Source: Hyparrhenia diplandra
Taxonomy: Eukaryota; Streptophyta; Magnoliopsida; Poales; Poaceae
Direction: 5' to 3'
Assembly: GCA_015847255.1 (NCBI GenBank)
Contig: JADLZK010005529.1
Span: forward strand, 1-64,000
Length of the DNA stretch: 64,000 bases
The notes under the pieces were generated by a model. The model saw only the letters and a list, made by a program, of their open reading frames with translations. It searched no databases and was not told where the DNA came from. The translations under genes and the position numbers were made by a program. This document shows positions 10,746-22,689 of the stretch, one piece after another. Each line of letters opens with the position of its first letter. Position 1 is the first letter of the stretch.

Positions 10746-12024
10746 AATTCAACTTGTCCTGAACTCTGAATGCGCCTGAATGCAAATTATCTCAGGGAGG
10801 AATTAATTGAGTTAATTACTTTCGTCAAGTGAGGTGGTAATCAAGATCCTATCCCTGGATGAAGATATTTGTTTGCATAATGGTGCTAAACCTGCTCTGG
10901 ACTGCACGCAACGCGGTCAATGTTGCTGGCAAACTCTGAAATCATATATGCAGTCCGGCAAATAACAGAGCTGCTCCAAGGACGAGCCGATTTCAGCGAC
11001 TGCAGCTCAAGGAGACATTGCTGGACACCCGCCACCACAAGATATCTCCTGAAAATTTCTCATTTCACGTGAAGTGGTAATCTCGTTTTTTTTTAGCAAT
11101 TGTCGCTCTACTTTCAAAAATTTTGTAATATTTGAGCTGCGTATGTCTTCGGACGTAGAGGCAGGATGTTTCATCCTTTATTAAAAAAAAATTTGGAGGC
11201 TTGGGGATTTGTGGTGCGTGATGCAGCTGGAGAGGAAGTCCTATCAAGGCTGCGGACATAATGTTGCTCTGATGACCAAAACTACAGCTTGCTGTACGGC
11301 AACCGATTCCCTGCTACTTCAAATGGGTGTGCTCACTGATGAGATGGACCAAGCACCAGCTGGTGTTATTTCCAAGACATACGCAGAGTGATTAGAGATC
11401 ACTTTTTATGTTTTGAATGAATGTTTACATGTTACTCGCCTTTGTAACTCACCTGCGCGCAAGATAGCCGTTTTAGGCATGATCTGGGATGTAGGAATGT
11501 CAGAGTTCTAGGAGTACCTGGTCAGTCCCAAACTTTATATAAAACTTGGTGGCTCACGATCTTGTTGAGATTTCTGTTAATTGAAGGCCTAAGAGGCGAG
11601 GTTTTGAAGAATAAAAAATGCATGCCTGAAAATTAATAATAAACAAAACAAAGAGTAGGAAATGCAATGGGATCTCTAACAACAGAAATCCTTGTACAAT
11701 TCATGGGAAATATCCCTGGTATGATCCCAAGGTTTACTCAGATACACTACCATGCTGCCTGTTCACCAATTTTGACATGAACTGAATTTATATTCTATGA
11801 TCACAAGTAATGCAATCACTTACATGTCTCTCTATCTTTTTTTTTTAAAAAAACTGCATCTACCTATCCAGTTGCTTGTTGACACTTCGTATTTGAATCA
11901 AACTTATTCAGCCTACACATATTAATATTCCTAGAAATGAAGCCTATGCGCAATTGAAATGAACAGTTTTTTTCTGCAATCTGTAAGAAGGACGCCACCA
12001 TATCATGAACCCCAAATAAATAAG
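10746..12024. other. Intergenic DNA, no gene seen
   Basis: The first 290 bp match 504-745 at the window's left edge (duplicated flank). From about 11030 to 12020 the sequence is AT-rich with poly-T and poly-A runs and is replaced by the GC-rich insertion in the paralogous block at 746-1545. A 60-codon frame at 11209-11391 has no recognisable features. Confidence 0.5.
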
Positions 12025-14552
12025 AGTAGCAAGGTCGACCAATAAATTCTTTGATGCATTTGGTTGAATTCAGTGTAAAGGTTGGAGGGTACTTAGCAGG
12101 AAAAAATATAATTCAAATAAATAATTATGTAGATAGGACATAGACTGATACAAATGATGGTACAGGGAAAAGGCAACTGAAAAGGGGTACTTTGTTGCAT
12201 AATGGTGCACAACCTAATTACTGAAAAAAGTACCAGTGTATTAATCTAATAATTCCATGTTAAGGACACTAAAATTAGTACTGAAAACAAGTGCTATTGT
12301 AGAAACAAATGAGGCTCGCAGTCTTAAGAAAAGTATTGATATTAAACCACTGGAAATGAGACCGCACTAAAACAGTCCACACTAATCCTTAGCTGACCAA
12401 AGGGCTTAAATTAACTGCATTGGCCTAGCGTAGCACTACGACCACATCCACTTTAATCAGATAGCATTTGCAGAGGAATGTCATAAAACATTTGGCAGCT
12501 TCCAGCTGCAAAGTGGTAAAGCTAAGAAATGAAGTTTCATAATTACCATAATAATAGTGGTTTCAAGTATTTGCATCATGGGAACCTAGTACAAAACAGA
12601 GACATGAAGAAGGGTATAGATGTCCCAAGAGGGTGCTACAGCCTTTGTTTTCAATCCGGGAAATAATCAACTTGACAATATGAGGTACATGTAAATTGTA
12701 GAATTAGAGGCTTGATGCAGCACTTTATAGGTTGCCTGAGTCATGTATGTTTTCAAAATCATATCAAAGAAGAAAAATCAGACGCATCACCAAAGGTTAT
12801 CCTTTTAGAAGAAATTGGCATGCAATTTATGCTATTAAATCCCAATGACCTTAGCATATGCAACCTTCACAGTTCTGAAGCAACTTTCAGGAAAAATAGT
12901 ATGTTATACTTAATGCACACATAATAGAAAGAACGGTGAATCAAACTTTTAGCATGTATAAAAAGGAAATACTACTGCATTAACATGAGGAAGCAAGTCA
13001 AGCAACACATAAAAGCAAAAGCATGGCCTCTAGTTGAAAATGATTACGCAAACTAATGAAAGAATAAGCCTAATGACCAATTTGGTGGTATGGTGCCAAA
13101 CCAAAGAAGCTCTCGTCTATGAATCAAGCTCAAGTTGATGACAAACTTTTGTCCAGGCCACACTTCCAGCTGCTACTGCCCTTCAAATATCGAAATTTCT
13201 CTTCCTAAATGAACCAGTGGCTTGACTTTGACAATTCCATTTTTATAGATTAGAACAAATGAAACAGTGTGCCACAATGTAATCCACTTTCAACTACTGA
13301 ATCTCACAAGGCAGAGAGGAAAAAGAAAGGCTCTACTGAAACACAATGAATTTTAGCAACCTGAAAGTTGTTCAGTTGCAGGTCTTATATTACCATAATT
13401 TGTGAAGGGACGTTAAAGCAAACCAGACAATCTTTTCTGGAGCAAGGGCGCTTCACTTGTGTAGGCAAGACAGGAGCAATGGCTAAAAGCACAGCAGTCA
13501 TCACTGGTTGAGTAAGTTAAGGGGTTTTTTTCTACAAAATATTGGTCACAAAATGAAATCATTTTTGACAACAGGCAATATATTGAAATCAAGAACAGAT
13601 TACATGGAGTTCAAAAGGCACCCAAATAAACATCCACAAAGAGTTTCTAATTACACACTAAGTAGCATGGCGAGGATGTGAGCAACAGAAATTGAGACTA
13701 GAAGAGGAAGAAAACCTTGCTCTGATGCAAGGCTGTGGACTGATTTTATGACTTGGAGTCCAGGGTTTATTCACAAACTATGCAATTAATGGTACAGTAC
13801 AACGCTACTCATTAATTTGTAAATCGTTTCCTTCTGTAAAGCTAACTACTATTGTACACAAGATTATTTTACCTGGTGAAAAACTTGATGCTGAAGTACA
13901 CTAACAAGACAACATTTCTCTGGAGAATTTCATCATTCAAAAGAATACCACAGAGGCACAGATCAAGACTGAAAATTAGATCATACAACAGAATTGTCAC
14001 TCCAAAAAAATTGGCAATCATATAAAGATGATCAGCACAGAGAAGATGAGCAGCGTAGCCCGACTACCAGAGGTGCAGACAGAGGCATTTCTGGATGCGG
14101 CTTCCATGATAGCCACAGCGTCGGCAGCGTACAAACAATGGAGCTGAACACTGCTTCGGTGATGGAGCAAGAAAGATCAGCACAGAAAGCTAACATCAGG
14201 ACAGAAGGTGCAGTACTGCAGTTGCTTCAAGAAATCCATTCCTATTTGCGGCAGGGCCACCCAAAATTGATGATCAGAGCATCTTTAGACACATTGCTGT
14301 AGCCATTCAAGAAAAGAGAGGAACTGTCATAGATATCACAAACCTGAAGTCAACTGTCACCAATCTCATCTCGTCATCTCTCCTCGATGATTTGTATGAA
14401 ATAAAATTATTGACTTACCTTGGGATTGCAACTACGATGGTTTATACTCGATTGCAGCTACCATGGCTTATAATTATTTATCTCAGATCAGGTAAAATAT
14501 TGCTGACATACAAAACCAAGCTACAAAAGGTCAGTGTATGGTGATGCATCCA
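12025..14552. repeat. Duplicated intergenic DNA downstream of PPR copy B
   Basis: 12027-12310 matches 1550-1870; 13190-13740 matches 3560-4060; 13740-14040 matches the GGAGTGCAGGGTTT / TTTCTCTAGAGAATTTCATC block found near 4740, 18400 and 32000. Between 12310 and 13190 and from 14040 to 14550 I see no protein-like sequence. The frames at 12712-12924 and 13994-14302 on the plus strand show no domain and no codon bias and are not called. Confidence 0.5.
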
Positions 14553-16287
14553 CTAGAAGGCTCCAAGCAGGGCGCCTGCGTCTATCTTTTGAGCTTTACA
14601 GTAGCCATGAAGCAAAGTATTAACTTCAGTAGGTGACAGGCCAATTGAGACCATAACATCTAATACCTTCTTCGCTTCATCCACCCTTCCAGCTAAGCAG
14701 TAACCATATATTAACGGTGTATATGAGAAAGCATTCGGCCTTACGCCTAAATGTTCCATCGAGTCAATGAGCCTCTGACCTTCCATAACTCGTTCTTCTT
14801 TGCATAAGTTACACAATATCGTGTTGAAGAACACGGTGTCCGGATGGATTCCTTGATCCAACATTTTAAAAAATAATTCCTCAACCTTATCCCATTTGTC
14901 AACAGTGCACAGTCCATAAGCTAGGGAGCTGAAAACAACAATGTCAGGAGTCACTCCTTCAATGATCATCTGATTGAATTTGACCTCAGCGTCATCCACC
15001 CTGCCAAAATTGCATAGTGCATCTATTAGTGCTCCATAGCTGACTACATTAGGACTCAACCCCTGCTGCCTCATTTTGTTAAAGACATCCATTGCCTTAT
15101 CTATCATACCACATTTAGCATATGCATTCAAAAATATGTTAAAGATGTGATGATCAGGTGAGATACCATTTCCTACCATCAAATTTAGGATATCATGCAT
15201 TTCAGAAAGAGCACCTATGGCAGCATATCCATGAAGCATAATGCCATAGATAGTTGCATTAGGTTTCGTGCCCTTCCTAATCATAGAATCAAAAAAAATT
15301 CTAGCTTCTCTGCATTCTCCATTCTTGCATAGATAGTCCAGCAGCAAAGCATAAGTAAAACAATCTGGCTTAAGACCATATGCAGACATTTCTTCCAGAA
15401 ATAACACCACCTCATTCCACTTCCCTATAAAGAGGTGTCCTTGGATCAGACAATTATATGTCTCATTGTTTGGCCTAACACCTTTATCAATCATCTGTTG
15501 AAAGACCCCCTTGGCCCTATCAACCACTTGAACTTTGCACAGGCCATCAATTACTGTGTTGTATGTCACAACATCAGGTAGAATCCCTTGATCCATCATT
15601 TCAAGAAACAGGTTGTAAGCTTTGTCCACTTGACCCTCGGCAAAGAAACCCTTGATGACGGTGTTGTAGGACACCACATTTGGTGGGCAGGTTCTACCTC
15701 GATCAGTAGCGATCATACGAAGCAGCTCAAGTGCCTCCTCAACTTTCTTTTCATTGCAGAAACCCTTGATAACTGTATTGTACGATACAACATCTGGCGT
15801 GCAACCAAGCTCGGGCATTCGTTGGAGCAAAACTTCCATGGCCTCCCGCACCCTCTTTGCATCACAGAGACCTTTGAGCAGTTGACTCATGACAATGACA
15901 TTCACCCTGCAGCCCGACTTCAGGATGAGGCCAAAGGCGGCGAAGCCATGCTCTATTTGGTCCATGCGGCAGAAGCAACCGATGAGGACGCTGTAGGTAC
16001 AAAGGTCCGGTGTCACCTTGGCGCGGCATTCACGTACCATCCGGTTGAAGAGGGAGACAACAAGCTCTGACTCTGATGTTGAGGAGGAGCGCCGGCCCGA
16101 GGCACGAGAGACAGCAGCGAAGATGTGGTTGAAGGCGACAATCGACGCAGGCCTCGCACACCGAAGCAATTCATCGAACAGCTTGGGCGCGTTGTCGAGG
16201 CCTAGGCTTCCCCGAGCGGGCCTTGTTGGCGATGACGCGCTCCAGCTCCAAGCACCGGTGGCGGACGGCGCTCACACGGCGCGACAT
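14553..16287 (-). pseudogene. RFL-type PPR gene, copy B (N-terminal frameshift, C-terminal truncation)
   Basis: The usual start at 16287 begins MSRRVSAVRHRCLELE, but a 1-nt insertion in the C-run at 16210-16213 (compare the same site in copies A, C and D) throws the frame after about 25 codons. From the internal Met at 16169 (MLRCARPASIVAFNHIF) a frame of 538 codons is open to 14553 and carries about fourteen P-type repeats, for example DVVSYNTVIKGFCNEKKVEE and NVVSYGALIDALCNFGRVDD. The homology stops near 14574, after HGYCKAQKID, and the frame ends in unrelated residues, so about 200 C-terminal residues present in the other copies are missing. A 6-nt in-frame deletion precedes the break. Translation from 16169 would lack the mitochondrial targeting region. 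Probably non-functional, although the open part is long. Confidence 0.88.
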
Positions 16288-16810
16288 GCCGGCGGGGCGC
16301 GCGCGCGTCTACCGGCCCAGAGCGGAGAGGCACAGACGGCGCCGCGGCTTGCTCCGGATCGGTGAAGCAGAGTGGCTCGCGTTGGCTGGGCGGAGCTGCC
16401 GACTGCTGCGTCGTGGATGTGTTGTCCCTGTGAGAGATAGAGCTGGAACGTCAGGCGGCGGCGTGTGGGTTGGTCAGCGGCGCGCGGGTGGCGGGTGGCG
16501 GGTGGCGCCGGTCGTGGAAAGTGCCAGGGGCGAGGGCGGGCGGAGAGTGTTTGTCGCTGGAGATACAGAGAATGTTCGCAGCTGCGTCCGCCTCTGGATC
16601 GGTGGAGATGGGCGTGTACCGTTGCCTGGGTTGTGTGAGGGACCATGAGCTGGTGGGCGGCGGCGGCGGCGGCGGCGTGGTTGGGCAGGCGGAGCGACGG
16701 GCGCAGGTGCGGCTGGGTTGGGCGACGGCGGCGTGCAGCCCCTTGAGCCTCAACTGCTGGGCCTGCTGGGCCTGGAGCCTCAACTGCTGGCGTGACTGCC
16801 TCACCTCTCT
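16288..16810 (-). promoter_or_regulatory. GC-rich 5' flank of PPR copy B
   Basis: Matches the flank of copy A: GGTGAAGCAGAGTGGCTCG (about 16361), GTGAGAGATAGAGCTGGAACG (about 16430), and GGCGCCGGTCGTGG near 16503 followed by the GTTCGCAGCTGCGTCCGCCT phrase near 16573. The match continues to the left end of the MULE-like element at 16823. No TATA box was identified with confidence. Confidence 0.5.
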
Positions 16811-16822
16811 CGTTTGTTTTTC

Positions 16823-17987
16823 GGAAAAAGTCCATATTACCTCCCTCATTTTTCATGAAAGTTTACTTTACCTCCCTCATCTTAAAAACCAGACAAACAT
16901 CCTCCCTCATCTATCTAAACCGTGCAGATGAGCTCCATGGCTGGTTTAGAGTCTGGTTTTAGCACTCTTGCTGGCCACGTCAGATGGGCCCCACACTGAC
17001 TCAGCCACCGAACCAAAAAAAAAATGCCTCGCGAGGACGGACGTCATTTGTTCGTGCTTGTGTGGTGGAGGCCGGCGGCTATCGATGGGCAAGGCGGCGG
17101 ACGTCATCTGTGCGGCGTCCAACTTGCATCCATAGCCGGTGGTGGAGCATAGGGGACTGGGCACGAGCTCGCACTATTTTTAGCTTGCGTCCAACTTACA
17201 TCCGTGCACGCGAGGCGATACGGACGTCGGCGGTGGCATGTGCGCATGGCTGGCGTGGTGGCCAACGAAGGTCGCACGGAGGCCGGTGGAGCTCACGGCG
17301 ATGGCCGGCGGCGGCGCACCCCGTACCCGTCGTCGTCCCGCGTGGCGTCCGCAGCCGAGCAGAGGAGCTTTCTCTTCCTCCAGCGGCCAGCAGACGAGCA
17401 CGACCGCCGCCGCCATCGCGAGCTTCTCTTCCTCGTTCGCCAGTACGATAGCTCTGCGGCCTCCCGCGGCCTCGTTGGGCCTTCAGCGCGCCACAGGCTC
17501 CAGCGACGGAGGCAGCAGCGCCGCCAGCGCTGGCGGACGCGGGCACGATGTTCGAGTTCGACGACAGGCCACCGGCGGCGGTGGCGCGGGTGAGCAAGCT
17601 GGCGCGCGCACCGAAGCAAAGCAGATCGGAGAAGATGGGCCCGCGGTCGTCCGTGTAGGTGGCGCGGGGCGCGGGGCTTACTCCTGGTCGCGAGCGCCGC
17701 CGCTGCTGGACCGGCACGTGCGGGTGGTCCGCGCCGAGCACTGCGTTGCTCCTCTTCGAGGAGCTCAGCCGCCGCCCGCCGCTCGTCGCGACGCCTGGCT
17801 CCAGTGTCTTGGTCAGCATGGGCCTAATCTGACGTGGCTGCCAGCAATGCTAAAACCAGGCTCTAAAACTGCCGTGGGCCTAATGCGCATGGATTTAATA
17901 GATGAGGGATGTTTCATATGGTTTTGACGTTTAAGGAGGAAAATTAAACTATCGTGAAAGATGAGGGAGGAAACATGGACTTTTTCC
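16823..17987. mobile_element. Mutator-like (Pack-MULE type) element, 1165 bp, with 9-bp target duplication
   Basis: The ends are long inverted repeats of about 100 bp: GGAAAAAGTCCATATTACCT at 16823 is matched by the reverse complement of the stretch ending ATGGACTTTTTCC at 17987, and both continue as variants of CCTCCCTCATCTTTCA and CATCCCTCATCTATTAAA. The element is flanked by TTGTTTTTC (16814-16822) and TTGTTTTTT (17988-17996), a 9-bp target duplication with one change, as expected for Mutator-like transposition. There is no transposase. The interior (about 17040-17830) is GC-rich, unlike the TIRs, with a 207-codon minus-strand frame at 17196-17819, as in Pack-MULEs that carry host gene fragments. 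I could not identify the donor gene. Confidence 0.85.
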
Positions 17988-17996
17988 TTGTTTTTT

Positions 17997-18904
17997 CCTC
18001 CACATCACATACTACTGCTGTTCGCTACTGGAGATGCAGGAGTCTGAACAAATTCTGAATTTTCGTTTTTTTTTTTAAGGATTTTGCAGCCATCACTGGT
18101 GTGATTATTATTCACTGGCTGTGGAATGGGGTCAAATGAATTAAGCAAGAGTGTTAAACCTTTTTGCAATATGTCTGCAGAACATTGGCCTTCTCTTGAC
18201 CCCAGTAAAAAAATCTTGACCCATCCTAATCCTTGGAAATAGCAACTTGAATCAGGTGCAGGACAGGATTAATTGGAGAAGGGCGACTGGGTTTGTAGAC
18301 ATCATTTTTGTGGTCTAATAGCACCCTGGCCACAATATGGGTAGATCTAACTAGGACTGTACAAAAGGTTTATTTTACCCGTCATAGACTTATGCTGGAA
18401 CCAGGAGAACATTTCTCTATAGAATTAGAATTTCATCAATCAAAGCATTCCACACAGCAAGGCCAAAACATTAGAGTGTGCACTCCAACAAATTGTCATG
18501 TCACAAAAAATATGATCAACACTGAATTCACTTTTTTTTTTGTCAACACTGAATAAGCATTGGAACTGCAGTATTCAAGATTAATCTAGAAGTAGTGATT
18601 GGTTGACACATCCTATTTTACACACCACATTCAGTTCCTCAAACTGAACACGGCAAAAGAGTACACTTTCAGCATCGACCATGATACAGCTATTCAAGCA
18701 TGTCACACAAAGCGCATCTGCCACTTGCTGTATTGCCATTCTAACAACAACAGATTATTATTTATTACCGAGACACAGTACAAAGAGAGAGAGAGAGAGA
18801 ACAGTTTCCAGCATTATCTAACACACCCAGGATGATAATACAAAAATACTCTTTAAGTGCTAGGCTAATAAGGTCTAACTACTAAGTGCCAACAAAAAAA
18901 AAAT
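17997..18904. repeat. Duplicated intergenic DNA, matching about 31385-31570 and 4890-5480
   Basis: GCAATATGTCTGCAGA and CATTGGCCTTCTCTTGACC near 18165-18200 correspond to 31420-31480; CAGGTGCAGGACAGGATT near 18254 corresponds to 31567. Further on, ATTTCATCAATCAAAGCATTCCACACAGCAAGGCC and GATTGGTTGACACATCC correspond to 4900-4940 and 5305. A (GA)n microsatellite is at 18786-18801. No gene is supported. Confidence 0.5.
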
Positions 18905-19090
18905 GCAAACATCAATATGGAACGATAATCCGTTCGACCGTTGTTGCTATTACTATCAACTTCCCTCTGCCACTTTTGCTATTACTATCAACTTCCCTCT
19001 GCCACTTTCCACCGGTGCTGGATCCACCACTGCCATGAGCACGGCAATCACCACACAAATAATAACGAAGACCACCTTGCTGTAGCAGAG
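18905..19090 (-). pseudogene. Copy of the LIF2-like gene's last exon (fragment)
   Basis: The stretch GCAAACATCAATATGGA through GGATCCACCACTGCC and ACCACCTTGCTGTAGCAGAGGC follows the last exon of the RNA-binding-protein gene at 35620-35800. It contains an internal tandem duplication of about 36 bp (TATTACTATCAACTTCCCTC at 18950 and again at 18980). It is cut off at about 19090 by a LINE fragment. Non-coding here. Confidence 0.6.
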
Positions 19091-19094
19091 GCAA

Positions 19095-19945
19095 AAATCA
19101 TCCTCTCAGAACACACCTTCTCCCAAAGGAACAAGGCGGTGTGGAGGAAGCAGTTGCAGGCATACTGCCACCAGGGATCCTCTCCGAAAAGCGTACAACA
19201 CTTCCCTTTGGTACCTATGGAAAGCAAGGAACGATATAAGGTTCAATAACAAAAATGGTCAATAGCTAGAGTTCATCAGGAAACAAATGAAGACATTTCA
19301 GTGGTCACCAATCCCCTGTATGCACCAGAGACTCCACAACAACAAAACCTAATCTCCATGAAGTCCCAATAAGCTGTTCCATACCTGCTCTTCTTCCAGG
19401 TACAAGGTGCTTTGTTGATGCAGCCACCATTCCAGATGATAGTTCAAACCGCTCAAAATCAGCAGGAATAGGAGTTTTCTCTCTTCTCTCCTCAGAAGTT
19501 AGCTCTGTATGTTCAGGCTCATATACAGAACATCTCTTCAATAATCATGTCTGAAGCGGCTGCTCTCACTCTAGCTGCAAGAAACACAAAGCATCTTAAT
19601 CTGCAGGATGTAAGCTTCCTCTCTGACAATGAGCTGCTAGTCAACCTTATAAATCAATGCCACAATCTTCAAGAGCATTGGAGTATTAAACCTTTCACAG
19701 CTGACTTCAAACTCAAAGTTTCTCCCATCAGGTGCTCAAAATAAGTAGGGGTGTAATGTAATAGCTCATAACCTGGTCTCCAGAGATAGACATTGCTCTG
19801 ATTTAGATTGCAGTTTTTCCTGTTCAAACTCACCACATGTGTCTATGTGCCCCTGCAGCTCTCTCTCTGTCTTCCTTCCTGGGAGCCTTTCTCCCTGCTT
19901 TGTATAAATTGTTCTTCATCACGTTTCCCATTAAAAAAACAGGGG
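19095..19945 (+). mobile_element. LINE 3' part with RNase H-like domain
   Basis: On the plus strand the region 19380-19745 reads as an RNase H-like (RVT_3) domain of a plant LINE or a related retroelement: CFVDAATIPDDSSN, then SAGIGVF, then SEAAALTLAA with LNLQDVSFLSDNELLVNLIN. Frame changes are needed between these pieces, so it is dead. The 3' part (19746-19940) looks like a LINE 3'UTR (CTCTCTGTCTTCCTTCCTGG, CTGCTTTGTATAAATTGTTC) ending in an A-run at 19932-19938. It lies between the LIF2-like last exon copy (ending about 19090) and further LIF2-like fragments (from about 19980), and so probably inserted into that duplicated segment. Confidence 0.6.
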
Positions 19946-19979
19946 TTGCCATGCAGGCCATAATCTGGCAAAAGACCAA

Positions 19980-21125
19980 GGGAAAATATGAATAAAATAA
20001 GGAATGCTCACTGCATTATTGAAATCATCATGTGTCCAATCGTGGGATACATTACCGCAAGTCACCTGTTCTTAGCCTGTTAGTAAGAGTCTCCCTATTC
20101 CTGCAACAACAATAAATATTAGGGTCTGGACATCTAGTTAGTATCAAAGCACAAGATATATGAGTTGTAAATCAAGTGTAAAAAGTACCCAGCAACTATT
20201 AGCCATTCACGTTCTTTTGGGTTGCCAAACTCGGTTTGGATAATATGGATAACAACAAAAGCATTTAGCTTACATGCAAGTTGGGGTAGGCTTGGATAAT
20301 TTTGGCTCAATACTATTTTAGAAAGATTTCTCAATAAAATTATGGAAATATAATCCACTACCACCAACAGTTCTGGTTTCTGGAAGTACGAATAAACGCA
20401 AGGTTCTGTAATTTGAAATTAGCATGTAAACTGCTGCAACCTTTTCAAAATAGCAAGAGGATGTAAGTGTAATCAGATAACCTGTTGTCTCACAAACTGA
20501 TCACAAGGTTGTATTCTAAAATTGCTGCAAACATTATTTAGAACAGCAAGCGGATGTGAGTGTATCATACTATATACATCCATGACTTACTTTGCTATGT
20601 CTAACAGTGATTCACAAAACTAAACAAAAAGTATATAGAAACAAAATTTTCAACTTAGTTTCCTACTCTTATCTTGGGATGATCTGTGCTCTCAAATGCT
20701 TGTTTGATCATATGTATCCATCTTTTTGTAAAAAAATCAATATAAAAAATGGTGACAAATCAATGGTATGGAATAAACGAATATCAACTCTGAATTTAAG
20801 TGAAACAAACCTTTAGGTCTCTATTGCTCAACTTTGGATGGCCTTCAAAGGCGGCTTTTTTATTCTGAAATTAACAAATGCATACATCTTGTTTCCCCAT
20901 TTCCACCTGCATAAAAAAGTAAAAATGAATTGCAGAATAAAAAATTTGCAAAAGCTAAATCAGGGAAAGTAAGCAGTACTCACAACTAGGGCTTCTGCAA
21001 CTGACTGAAACAAAGTTTTGAGATCTTCAGGAGATACATCGATTGGCTCAACCCCCCAATATGCACTTTGTCTTCATGAGCAGGAAGAGCAAGCAGCTCA
21101 GAATGCATCACTCATTTTCATCATC
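19980..21125 (-). pseudogene. LIF2-like gene fragment 1 (exons and introns of the RRM1 region)
   Basis: Three exon remnants with intervening intron sequence match the gene at 35746-38814. 20015-20075 matches the exon encoding the start of RRM2 (the AATCATCATGTGTCCAATC phrase also at 37437). 20810-20910 matches the exon encoding YAFVNF (CTCAACTTTGGATGGCCTT also near 38168). 20985-21120 matches the end of coding exon 1 (GATCTTCAGGAGATACAT, GAGCAGGAAGAGCAAGC). The intron between also matches (GGTTTGGATAATATGGA at 20232 and 37632), so this is a DNA-level copy, not a retrocopy. It has indels and stops and no promoter. About 1.1 kb is retained. Confidence 0.75.
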
Positions 21126-21690
21126 CTAAAAACCTTATGTTTTCATCTTAAACTAGAGTTGGAGATCAGTTGCCAGTTGGTACATCTCATTTTCAGTATT
21201 TGACCCACCACCATTTGTTTGTTCAGATTGAAAATGAGAAAAGTGCACAAGCAGAGACAATGTAGCTTTAGCCACTATCACATCACACTTATTCCTAAAG
21301 CTTGACAGATGAATAGACTACTACTACTTCTTCTGCCACTTGTGGTATTATGATTCTTATCACAGCAGGCTTGTTACAGATTTAGACGCACCGAAAAACA
21401 AATGCTAGAATGTACAGTTTCAAGCATTAGCTGGTACCCAGCATGGTACTGCAATAGAATTACTGACCAAACTCTCAAAGTATTAGGTTCTAACAAAAAA
21501 TTACTACCAAGAGAGGCATTGCAAACAGCCAAATATCAATATGGATGGTGCCGCCCCTTGCAGCTGTTGCTACTATTACTCACGGTATCTCCTTTCTGTC
21601 ACCTTCCGCCCAGTGGATCCACCACCACCACTGCTACACTGCCACTACAAGGGGGTGAGGAGGTGGTTGAAGCCTGAAGGCGGGGTTAGC
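21126..21690 (-). pseudogene. Duplicated LIF2-like 3' region including part of its last exon
   Basis: 21180-21540 follows the 3' flank of the LIF2-like gene (35260-35630): GGTACATCTCATTTTC, CCACTTGTGGTATTATGATTCTTATCACAGCAGGCTTGTTAC, AGCATGGTACTGCAATAG. 21535-21655 matches its last exon (ATGGATGGTGCCGCCCC, GTGGATCCACCACCACC). With the fragment at 18905 this gives two partial last-exon copies about 2.6 kb apart, showing more than one round of duplication. Confidence 0.55.
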
Positions 21691-22010
21691 CGTGGCAGAG
21701 CCTGGAGTGGAGGAGGAATTCGTCGAACAGATGGAGTGTGTGGTCAAGCTCAGGTTGCCCGTCTCCACGCAGCATGGTCGCAGTGACACGCTTCCAGCTG
21801 TTCGACGAATTGCTCCCGCACGGCACGGGTCGGTGGGGATGGAGATGGAGGCGGACCTACTTCACTGGTGAGGGTACGAGGGGCTGGAATGTCGTAGGAC
21901 CGGCGGTGGTGTGCACGTGGGTTTGTCGAGAAATCTCGACGGCGGCGGCGGCGGCGGAGGAGGAGGAGGAGACAGGGACGAATGGAATGGAGTCTGTGGG
22001 GTTTCGGAGA
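21690..22010. other. Degraded PPR N-terminus and 5' flank remnant
   Basis: ATTCGTCGAACAGATGGAG at 21718 reads on minus as HLFDEF, like the KLFDELL motif near the start of the PPR copies. Its near-inverse CTGTTCGACGAATTGCTCC at 21797 reads on plus as QLFDELLP. GTGAGGGTACGAGGGGCTGGAATGTCG at about 21869 matches the GTGAGGGTAAGAGCTGGAACG phrase of the PPR 5' flank. A GGC/GGA microsatellite follows at 21935-21970. This is a short remnant, perhaps an inverted one, and cannot encode a protein. Confidence 0.35.
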
Positions 22011-22164
22011 CGAATGGACTTCTGATTGAGTCCTCCTGAGGCAATTGGGCTTATGTGTTGAAATATTTGGGCTGGCCCAATCTTAACAGACGACCAAATG
22101 CATGGAGCCCAGACCTAAGTAGGCCTACACCGAAAAGGCCTGCTATCTTATACTCAGCAAACTG

Positions 22165-22680
22165 AAGGGCGTGGTGCGTTGTCGGAATTTCGTCAGAACC
22201 ATCGATGGCTCAAACACGAATCTCAGACTGAATTCTGACGGGGCCTTTGATGGAAGGAGCAAAGAGGGAGGATGGGGATTCGCTATATCCGTGATGAACT
22301 CGGTAGAGTGGTGGTGTCAGGTGCTGGACGTAGAGACCATCTCCTGGATGCTTTCCATGCAGAGGTGCTCGGATGCTTGTCTGGACTGCAAGCAAGCAGC
22401 AATCAGGTTGGGAATCATGAGACTGAATATTGAAGTGGATGCCTCCCTGGTGAAAACAGCCTCAGAGACAAACGAGTTCAGACTTGCGCCAACTTGAGGA
22501 ATAATTACATATATCATTAGTACAGAGTTCCCTTATTGTTATGTGTTGATTTGTCGCGAAACTGTAACAGGGTAGCACATGGTGTAGCTGCTGCTGGTTG
22601 TAATCTTCAAGTGGGTGTTGACTGCAGTGAGGTATTACAGGTCTTCATCTCACAAGAGTCTAGCTAATTTGTGTAGTAAA
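22165..22680 (+). mobile_element. RNase H-like retroelement fragment
   Basis: Plus-strand reading gives LNSDGAFDGRSKEGGWGFAI, then after a frameshift LLDAFHAEVLGCLSGLQA and, after another, AAIRLGIMRLNIEVDASLVK. This is the order of an RNase H-like (RVT_3) domain, with the DGAF, the Glu in HAE and IEVD as metal-binding Asp/Glu positions. Further residues (GVAHGVAAAGC near 22572) fit the domain's end. At least two frameshifts. Such domains are found at the C-terminus of plant LINEs and in stand-alone retroelement-derived proteins; this copy is inactive. Confidence 0.55.
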
Positions 22681-22689
22681 GTTTCAGAA

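Noticed and set aside
17196..17819. 207-codon minus-strand and 229-codon plus-strand frames inside the MULE-like element
   Set aside because: Overlapping frames in GC-rich captured DNA; no family recognised and no start or stop logic to choose between them.
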